A program made the position numbers and the translations under genes. A DNA stretch of 6,958 bases. Source: Candidatus Shapirobacteria bacterium UBA4062 (lineage in GTDB: Bacteria > Patescibacteriota > Microgenomatia > UBA12405). The notes beneath the pieces are model-generated. The model searched no databases and was not told the DNA's origin. It saw only the letters and a list, made by a program, of their open reading frames with translations. This document shows, piece by piece, positions 1-3,818 of this stretch (position 1 is its first letter; the number at the start of each line of letters is the position of its first letter). The stretch covers positions 1 through 6,958 of the forward strand of contig DFZG01000068.1 in the NCBI GenBank assembly GCA_002382075.1. Reading direction: 5' to 3'.

Positions 1-71
1 AATTTAATTAGGGTGTCGGAAAATGATTGGCGGATAGAACTAATCTTTAATCTAGAATCTTCAATTTTCAT
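1..71 (-). CDS. Transketolase, C-terminal subunit (5' fragment only)
   Basis: Only the first 23 codons are in the window, beginning MKIEDSRLKISSIRQSFSDT and running off the left edge. The ATG starts one base after the TAA stop of the N-terminal transketolase subunit. A GGAGG ribosome-binding site lies about a dozen bases upstream, inside the last codons of that gene, so translation is probably coupled. In split transketolases the second gene encodes the pyrimidine-binding and C-terminal domains, and its product typically opens with a helix of the type 'RxxFGxTLxEL'. Residues 14-23 (RQSFSDTLIK) fit that helix. The identification rests on this short match plus gene order. The active-site half of the protein is not visible here. 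Confidence 0.75.
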   Translation of the reverse strand, partial: MKIEDSRLKISSIRQSFSDTLIK

Positions 72-72
72 T

Positions 73-870
73 TTATTTGGCCTCCAATTCTTTTTTAGCT
101 TTTAAGTAAAGATTTTCCGGTAAATTTTTGACATCGTGATACTGGTAATTATTTTGAGCAAAAGAAATACCTTTTCCAAAAGTAGTTTGGGCAATAATGC
201 AGGAGGGATAAATGGTAGTATCACGGGCTTTTTTGAGAGCTTTTTCGATTTGGTAAAAGTTGTGACCGTCAACAGTGGTGACCGTCCAGCCAAAACGAAG
301 ATATTTGGCGGCCAAAGAGTCCAGGGGCATGATTTCGGAGGTTGAACCATCGATTTGAAAACCATTTTGATCAACAATGTTGATGAGATTGCCAAGGTGA
401 AACTTGTTGGCAAAGGCGACAGCCTCCCAAATTTGACCTTCGTTGTGTTCGCCGTCGGTGGTGAGACAGATGGTGGAATGAGCTTTGTCGCCAAGAGCCA
501 GGCCAGCAGCAAAAGAGAGCCCTTGACCAAGAGAACCAGAAGAATATTCAACTCCAGGAACATCTGAAGAAACGTGACCTTGGAGAGGAGAACCAAAAGA
601 AGCAAATTTGGCAAGAAGTTTTTTGTCAAAAAAACCGTTGTTGGCCAAAACGACATAAAGGGCGGGAGCCAGGTGGCCAGCCGATAGGATAAAATGATCA
701 CGAGGTGGATTAAAAATTTGAGATTTATAAAGAGAAATAAGAATATCCATAGAGGAAAGAGGCCCGCCAAAATGACCGCTACCGGCACGATAAATCATCT
801 CGAGCAAATCAAGCCGGTAGCTTGAAGACAAAGCAGAAAGTGGGTGTTTTTTTGAGGCAGAAAAAAACAT
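73..870 (-). CDS. Transketolase, N-terminal (thiamine diphosphate-binding) subunit
   Basis: This 265-aa protein is the N-terminal half of a split transketolase, which moves two-carbon ketol units between sugar phosphates in the non-oxidative pentose phosphate pathway in the cytoplasm. The family's N-terminal-half landmarks appear in order: AGSGHFGGPLS (29-39, His33), LSAGHLAPALY (62-72, His66), SSGSLGQGLS (110-119), TDGEHNEGQIWEA (138-150), IVDQNGFQ (165-172, Asn169 as metal ligand) and a C-terminal YH (244-245). Length is normal for the N subunit. The usual GDG of the thiamine diphosphate motif reads TDG, with Thr138 replacing the first Gly; Asp139, Gly140 and Glu141 are kept. The start has no Shine-Dalgarno sequence; a TATACT box lies 9 bases upstream. 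It is followed directly by the C-terminal subunit gene, and both subunits are expected to assemble into one enzyme. Confidence 0.95.
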   Translation of the reverse strand: MFFSASKKHPLSALSSSYRLDLLEMIYRAGSGHFGGPLSSMDILISLYKSQIFNPPRDHFILSAGHLAPALYVVLANNGFFDKKLLAKFASFGSPLQGHVSSDVPGVEYSSGSLGQGLSFAAGLALGDKAHSTICLTTDGEHNEGQIWEAVAFANKFHLGNLINIVDQNGFQIDGSTSEIMPLDSLAAKYLRFGWTVTTVDGHNFYQIEKALKKARDTTIYPSCIIAQTTFGKGISFAQNNYQYHDVKNLPENLYLKAKKELEAK

Positions 871-879
871 AAGTAATTA

Positions 880-885
880 AGTATA
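880..885 (-). promoter_or_regulatory. Putative -10 box for the transketolase genes
   Basis: TATACT on the minus strand, with 9 bases between it and the ATG at 870. Transcription starting 6-8 bases downstream would leave a leader of 1-3 bases. No convincing -35 hexamer is present at 17-bp spacing (CTTCAT), and there is no ribosome-binding site. The same hexamer at the same spacing precedes the MEMO-like gene at 6612. Confidence 0.4.
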
Positions 886-888
886 TGA

Positions 889-894
889 TATATT
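889..894 (+). promoter_or_regulatory. Putative -10 box for the sigma factor operon
   Basis: TATATT on the plus strand, 8 bases before the ATG at 903, with no Shine-Dalgarno sequence. It lies only 3 bp from the divergent transketolase -10 box, so the two promoters would compete for polymerase. An alternative hexamer, TATGAT, overlaps at 884-889. No clear -35 element is visible. Confidence 0.35.
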
Positions 895-902
895 AGGCAA
901 GA

Positions 903-1403
903 ATGAAGGAGTTTGATAAAAAATATCGTAGAAGTATTAAGAAGTTTGTGTCGCAAAAAATTGAGGATGAAGGATTAGTAGAAGAAATTACCAACGACGT
1001 GCTGTGGTCGGCCTGGGAATCGAGAGAAAATTTTAATCACAAATGCGAGGAGTTTAGCTGGATTTGTTCGATTGCCAAACATAAAATCATTGATTACTAT
1101 CGAAAGAAAAAAATTAAACAGGTTCTTTTTTCAAATAACCCGATATATGAGGAAATTGCCGATAAAGCCTTGACTCCGGAAAGAGATGCTTTAAAAAATG
1201 AGCTTTTGGAAGAGATAAAAGATACTTTTGCGGAATTAAACGAAGGATATGGAAAATTGTTGCGACTAAAGTATGTAGACGGACTGAAAATAAAAGAAAT
1301 ATCAAAAATGTTGAAAATTAGCTTGAAGGCAGTGGAATCAAGACTGAGCCGAGCTAAAAAACAGTTCCGTGAAGCATGGAACTATGATCGAAAAGAGATT
1401 TAA
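903..1403 (+). CDS. RNA polymerase sigma factor, sigma-70 family (ECF-type)
   Basis: This 166-aa protein has the two-domain layout of an extracytoplasmic-function sigma factor, which directs core RNA polymerase to a dedicated promoter set. Region 2 spans about residues 5-73. It includes the helix EEITNDVLWSAWE (27-39) and the -10-recognition segment WICSIAKHKIIDYYRKKK (53-70), matching the family pattern 'W..rIarN..iDylRr'. An acidic linker follows. Region 4 spans about 103-158, with the helix-turn-helix YVDGLKIKEISKMLKISLKAVESRLSRAKK read as two pieces (124-138 and 139-153). Regions 1 and 3 are absent, as expected for ECF factors. The ATG at 903 is the first good start after the divergent promoter. 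The stop lies inside the next gene, which suggests coupled expression with the small membrane protein. Its target promoters are unknown. Confidence 0.93.
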   Translation: MKEFDKKYRRSIKKFVSQKIEDEGLVEEITNDVLWSAWESRENFNHKCEEFSWICSIAKHKIIDYYRKKKIKQVLFSNNPIYEEIADKALTPERDALKNELLEEIKDTFAELNEGYGKLLRLKYVDGLKIKEISKMLKISLKAVESRLSRAKKQFREAWNYDRKEI

Positions 1404-1725
1404 AAAAATTGGAAAACTAATAATCCTGATAGTGGTGCGACAACTAGTGTTGCTAGGGAAAAATATTTATCATCTGTTTGACTCCCCTTTTTTGACGATA
1501 AAAAAAATGTGGAAAAAAAAAGATAAGTCCCAGATTTTTTTAATATCAATTTTAGTCCTGTCACCAGCAATAGTTTATACGGGGGCGAGAGTGGTATGGG
1601 ATAGCTACAAGTACGGAGGTTTATTAAAGTCGGTGGGAAGCGTGTTTGCGGTGGCTTTTTGGGTGGAATTATTACTACTAGGATACGTGACTTACTGGTT
1701 TTTAAAAGTTATTAGAAAAAAATAA
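1384..1725 (+). CDS. Small two-helix membrane protein of unknown function
   Basis: I do not recognise this family. The frame could start at GTG 1369, but the ATG at 1384 is preferred: it gives a 113-aa protein and a 20-base overlap with the sigma factor. From the ATG, the first 45 residues are basic with a short hydrophobic amphipathic stretch. Two confident membrane segments follow, IFLISILVLSPAIVYTGA (about residues 51-68) and VFAVAFWVELLLLGYVTYWF (about 87-106), ending in a basic VIRKK tail. There are no Cys residues and no zinc-finger motif of the kind seen in ZAS-type anti-sigma factors. The overlap with an ECF sigma gene makes membrane sequestration of the sigma factor an attractive idea, but nothing in the protein itself proves it. 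Confidence 0.7.
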   Translation: MIEKRFKKIGKLIILIVVRQLVLLGKNIYHLFDSPFLTIKKMWKKKDKSQIFLISILVLSPAIVYTGARVVWDSYKYGGLLKSVGSVFAVAFWVELLLLGYVTYWFLKVIRKK

Positions 1726-1726
1726 G

Positions 1727-1975
1727 ATGGAAGCTCCAAGACATTGGCGAACAAGAAAACAAAGGTATATGTTGATGGGGGAAATTTGCCCGCATTGTGA
1801 TGAAAAAATTTTTCCGCCGAGGGATATTTGCCCGAACTTATCGTGTGGGAAAGATACTTTTACCCAACCGGTGTCGACGAGAAGGGAGCGGGAATATTAT
1901 GGTGAAAAAGGGATAATTTTTGAGGAGAAGGTGAGAAATACTCGGTTGAATGTAAATGAATTAGTAGAAAATTGA
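1727..1975 (+). CDS. Small zinc-ribbon protein resembling the DUF35 N-terminal rubredoxin-like domain
   Basis: This 82-aa protein opens with APRHWRTRKQRYMLMGEICP (3-22) and continues to a zinc ribbon with Cys21-X2-Cys24 and Cys35-X4-Cys40 around IFPPRDICP (28-36). That order (basic helix, 'R..l.G..C..C....fPPR..CP') is the hallmark of the rubredoxin-like ribbon found at the start of DUF35 OB-fold proteins. The second knuckle has two extra residues (Leu38-Ser39). The OB fold that normally follows is not evident; the C-terminal 40 residues are charged and end LNVNELVEN. The ATG sits one base after the previous stop and lacks its own ribosome-binding site, so it is probably translated by coupling. 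The stop codon lies inside a 15-bp direct repeat shared with the tRNA-Cys gene, so the present 3' end may have been shaped by that event. The role, perhaps nucleic acid or protein binding, is unknown. Confidence 0.75.
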   Translation: MEAPRHWRTRKQRYMLMGEICPHCDEKIFPPRDICPNLSCGKDTFTQPVSTRREREYYGEKGIIFEEKVRNTRLNVNELVEN

Positions 1976-1986
1976 GTCGCGAGTGG
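1972..1986. repeat. 15-bp direct repeat, left copy (tRNA-Cys 3'-end block)
   Basis: TTGAGTCGCGAGTGG, identical to positions 2080-2094. Read on the minus strand it is the 3' T-stem strand (CCAC), the 3' acceptor strand (TCGCGAC), the discriminator base and three flanking bases of tRNA-Cys. It contains the TGA stop of the zinc-ribbon gene. Confidence 0.9.
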
Positions 1987-2079
1987 CCCGCCTTCACTAA
2001 AGTTACGGACGGGTGAAAGAGTTGCCCCGCCGCTGCGGTCCGAGCAGTTGCCGGATTGGCAGGTTGCAGACCTATTGTT
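1987..2079. other. GC-rich structured element between direct repeats
   Basis: By hand count the stretch 1976-2073 is about 63% G+C (62 of 98), clearly above its AT-rich flanks. It holds at least two imperfect palindromes. The left one is CCCGCC (1987-1992) against GGACGGG (2007-2013), with TTCAC (1992-1996 region) facing GTGAA (2013-2017) as an alternative pairing. The right one is GGTC (2037-2040) with GACC (2069-2072), enclosing GCA/TGC and TTGCC/GGCAG. No open reading frame is present. The composition and palindromes resemble a dispersed REP/MITE-like repeat or a structured RNA. The right hairpin also contains AGGTCTGCAA on the minus strand, matching the tRNA-Cys anticodon arm. Whether it is repeated elsewhere in the genome cannot be seen from one window. 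Confidence 0.6.
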
Positions 2080-2081
2080 TT
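2037..2081 (+). terminator. Possible rho-independent terminator for the sigma factor operon
   Basis: Reading plus, an imperfect hairpin pairs GGTC 2037-2040 with GACC 2069-2072, plus inner helices GCA/TGC and TTGCC/GGCAG around a GGATT loop. It is followed directly by the T-rich tail TATTGTTTT (2073-2081). It lies about 60 bases after the zinc-ribbon stop. The helix has internal loops, so termination strength is uncertain. Confidence 0.4.
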
Positions 2082-2094
2082 GAGTCGCGAGTGG
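2080..2094. repeat. 15-bp direct repeat, right copy (inside tRNA-Cys)
   Basis: TTGAGTCGCGAGTGG, identical to 1972-1986 and 108 bp from it. This copy forms the true 3' end of the tRNA-Cys gene. The match breaks at both ends (A/T at 1971/2079 and C/G at 1987/2095). Confidence 0.9.
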
Positions 2095-2153
2095 GAGTTG
2101 AACCCACCTGAAAGGTTTTGCAGACCTCTGCCTAACCGCTTGGCTATCGCGAC
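2083..2153 (-). tRNA. trnC: tRNA-Cys (anticodon GCA)
   Basis: A complete cloverleaf can be drawn on the minus strand. The 7-bp acceptor stem is GTCGCGA/TCGCGAC, with all pairs Watson-Crick. The D arm is GCC-AAGCGGTTA-GGC. The anticodon stem is GAGGT/ACCTT with one G-U pair, around the loop CTGCAAA with anticodon GCA. The T stem is GTGGG/CCCAC around TTCAACT. The discriminator base is U, the identity base of tRNA-Cys. CCA is not encoded (UCAAAA follows), so it must be added by CCA transferase. The gene is isolated between two plus-strand units. Its 3' end is duplicated at 1972-1986. Confidence 0.97.
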
Positions 2154-2162
2154 AGTAAGCGT

Positions 2163-2171
2163 ATTTTATCA
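2163..2171 (-). promoter_or_regulatory. Putative extended -10 promoter for tRNA-Cys
   Basis: TGATAAAAT on the minus strand fits an extended -10 (TG, one base, then TAAAAT). Transcription starting about 7 bases downstream would begin near 2156, three bases before the mature tRNA 5' end. A convincing -35 element is not visible (TTCAAA at 18-bp spacing is weak). Confidence 0.45.
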
Positions 2172-2221
2172 GAAAAAGAAGGTTATTTTGAATCTCAACG
2201 ACTTAATTAATACAGACTAAT

Positions 2222-2227
2222 TATAAG
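2222..2227 (+). promoter_or_regulatory. Putative -10 box for the 95-aa gene and S41-like gene
   Basis: TATAAG, 11 bases before the ATG at 2239, in an AT-rich 85-bp gap after the divergent tRNA. No Shine-Dalgarno sequence lies between it and the start. The region is so AT-rich that other hexamers (TTATAA, TATAAA) overlap, so the exact box is uncertain. Confidence 0.25.
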
Positions 2228-2238
2228 TTTATAAAAAT

Positions 2239-2526
2239 ATGTTTTCAGAAATTCAAATAAAAAGAGCCCAAGAAAAAGGAGTATTACCTCCAAGTGATGA
2301 TTTAATTCGTCAACCGGGAAGATATGATGTTAAGGATTTGATGGGAAGAGTAAACCAAGAAGATGATTTAAGGGGTGGGGTCGATATCAGGAAAGTTTTT
2401 GACAAAGGAGTTAATAGCAAAAATATAATAGTCAGAGGAACAACCCAAATTGTGAAGTATGTTTATGATAGCGGGATAATTTTGGGAAGCGCTTTAGGTA
2501 ATGAGAATGAGGAAGGAAAAAAGTAG
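2239..2526 (+). CDS. Hypothetical protein, 95 aa
   Basis: I do not recognise this protein. It is polar and mostly charged, with an N-terminal segment MFSEIQIKRAQEKGVLPPSD, then RQPGRYDVKDLMGRVNQEDD (24-43), then a basic region with VRGTTQIVKYVYDSGIILGS (65-84) that could form a strand and a short hydrophobic helix. The tail GNENEEGKK is charged. There is no signal peptide, confident membrane helix, Cys pair or nucleotide-binding motif. It is judged real because it is the only sizeable frame between the tRNA and the S41-like gene, starts just after a plausible promoter, and ends 22 bases before the next start on the same strand. Co-transcription with the S41-like gene is likely; a functional link is not shown. 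Confidence 0.65.
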   Translation: MFSEIQIKRAQEKGVLPPSDDLIRQPGRYDVKDLMGRVNQEDDLRGGVDIRKVFDKGVNSKNIIVRGTTQIVKYVYDSGIILGSALGNENEEGKK

Positions 2527-2548
2527 AAAAATAAGCTAAGATTAAAAG

Positions 2549-3817
2549 ATGAAGAAAATATTACTGGGGATATTGGTAGTAGTGGTTTTATTTGGAGGCG
2601 GATTGGTGGCGGGAAAAATGGTCTGGGTGGATAAGGAAAAGACGGAAAAAGTGGAGGTAAATGAAGATAAATATGTGGCATTTTCTCTAGAAATTTGGGA
2701 CAAAATTAAAGAAAATTATTGGGAAAAAATAAGTGACGATGAATTGTCAGGAATTTACTTGGCGGCAGTGGATAAATTAAGCGGAGTGAGTAACAGTTTG
2801 AAGAGTAAGGATCGGGAGGGAGTGGAAAGATTACTCGAAAGTATTTTAAAAGAAATTGATGACTCGAAAAAGAAAGAATTTAGTGCAACTTTGGGTGATA
2901 TGGTACTGGCTAATTTAAAACCTTTTGAAAGATCAAGATTGTATTCTCAAAAAGAAGAGAAAGACTTGAGTAACAATGTAAATAATATTAATCCGAATTC
3001 AAATTATTTTGAGGAATTGGGAGTGTCGGAAAAAGCGACTGATAAGGAAATTGCCATGGCTTTTGAAGAAAAAAGCCAACAAGCAACTACAGCCGCCCAA
3101 AAAGCCGAGGTGGAAAAGGCATTTGAGGTGCTAAAAGATGAGGAAAGTCGAAAAACTTATGCAGTGTCGGGGGTAGAGCCGACAATTGAATATGCGCTAA
3201 GGACACCAAGAATATTTCATGTACATTTGACAAAATTTTCGCCAACAACTTTGGATGAATTTGCCAGAGTTACCGAAAAAGTAGATAAAGGGACGGAGCT
3301 GGATACTTTGATTTTTGATTTGAGAGGAAATATAGGTGGAGCAATTGACGGATTGCCTTATTTTTTGGGACCATTTATCGGAGCTGATAATTATGGTTAT
3401 CAGTTTTACCATCAGGGCGAAAAAGAAGATTATGTGACCAAGGTGGGATGGATGAATAGTTTGGTGCGCTACAACAAGGTGGTAATTTTGATTGATGAAA
3501 ATAGTCAGTCGACGGCGGAAGTGATGGCGGCTTCGCTCAAAAAATATAATGTGGGAGTGGTAGTAGGAACCACCTCAAAAGGCTGGGGAACAGTGGAAAG
3601 AGTAATTCCTTTGGATAATCAAATTGCCGAAGATGAGACATTTTCGATATTTTTGGTACACAGAATAACTCTAAGAGAAGACGGTCAGCCAATTGAAGGA
3701 CTGGGGGTTGAACCACATATAAGTATAAAAAGTTCGAACTGGAAAAATGAATTATTGGCCAGATATAACTATCCAGAAATTGTGACAGTAGTAGACGAAA
3801 TACTTAAAGAGAAATAG
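2549..3817 (+). CDS. Membrane-anchored S41-family (C-terminal processing) protease-like protein with a J-like domain
   Basis: The 422-aa protein has a signal anchor (residues 4-22, ILLGILVVVVLFGGGLVAG), placing the rest outside the membrane. Residues about 41-135 are helical and resemble the N-terminal region of Ctp proteases. Residues 152-208, opening NYFEELGVSEKATDKEIAMA and ending AFEVLKDEESRKTYAVSG, look like a DnaJ J-domain, but the HPD motif between helices II and III is absent. Residues about 211-395 are the S41 core: DLRGNIGG (257-264) and NSQSTAE (318-324) with Ser321 at the nucleophile position. The usual general-base Lys, 25 residues after the Ser, is Trp346; a Lys sits two residues earlier (Lys344). 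The usual Gln four residues after that Lys is Glu350. No PDZ domain is seen. It could be an active variant or an inactive peptide-binding relative. The start lacks a Shine-Dalgarno sequence. Confidence 0.85.
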   Translation: MKKILLGILVVVVLFGGGLVAGKMVWVDKEKTEKVEVNEDKYVAFSLEIWDKIKENYWEKISDDELSGIYLAAVDKLSGVSNSLKSKDREGVERLLESILKEIDDSKKKEFSATLGDMVLANLKPFERSRLYSQKEEKDLSNNVNNINPNSNYFEELGVSEKATDKEIAMAFEEKSQQATTAAQKAEVEKAFEVLKDEESRKTYAVSGVEPTIEYALRTPRIFHVHLTKFSPTTLDEFARVTEKVDKGTELDTLIFDLRGNIGGAIDGLPYFLGPFIGADNYGYQFYHQGEKEDYVTKVGWMNSLVRYNKVVILIDENSQSTAEVMAASLKKYNVGVVVGTTSKGWGTVERVIPLDNQIAEDETFSIFLVHRITLREDGQPIEGLGVEPHISIKSSNWKNELLARYNYPEIVTVVDEILKEK

Positions 3818-3818
3818 A

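Noticed and set aside
136..567. Two plus-strand open frames (69 and 70 codons) antisense to transketolase
   Set aside because: There are no start signals or recognisable motifs, and they lie fully antisense to a conserved enzyme.
102..788. Long minus-strand open frame (228 codons) in a second frame of the transketolase gene
   Set aside because: The translation is a low-complexity Leu/Pro/Phe-rich string with no domain. It overlaps an unambiguous transketolase frame and results from codon-composition bias.
1369..1383. GTG at 1369 as the start of the small membrane protein
   Set aside because: It is possible, but the ATG at 1384 is a stronger codon with a smaller overlap and GGAA just before it; neither site has a good ribosome-binding site.
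1976..2081. T-box or other tRNA-sensing riboswitch in the GC-rich block
   Set aside because: No T-box consensus is visible, no aminoacyl-tRNA synthetase or Cys biosynthesis gene follows on either strand, and the tRNA-like pieces are better explained by a duplicated tRNA end.
2549..3817. Reading the S41-like gene as a functional Hsp70 co-chaperone
   Set aside because: The J-like segment lacks HPD and the protein is predicted to lie outside the cytoplasm, so stimulation of DnaK is unlikely.
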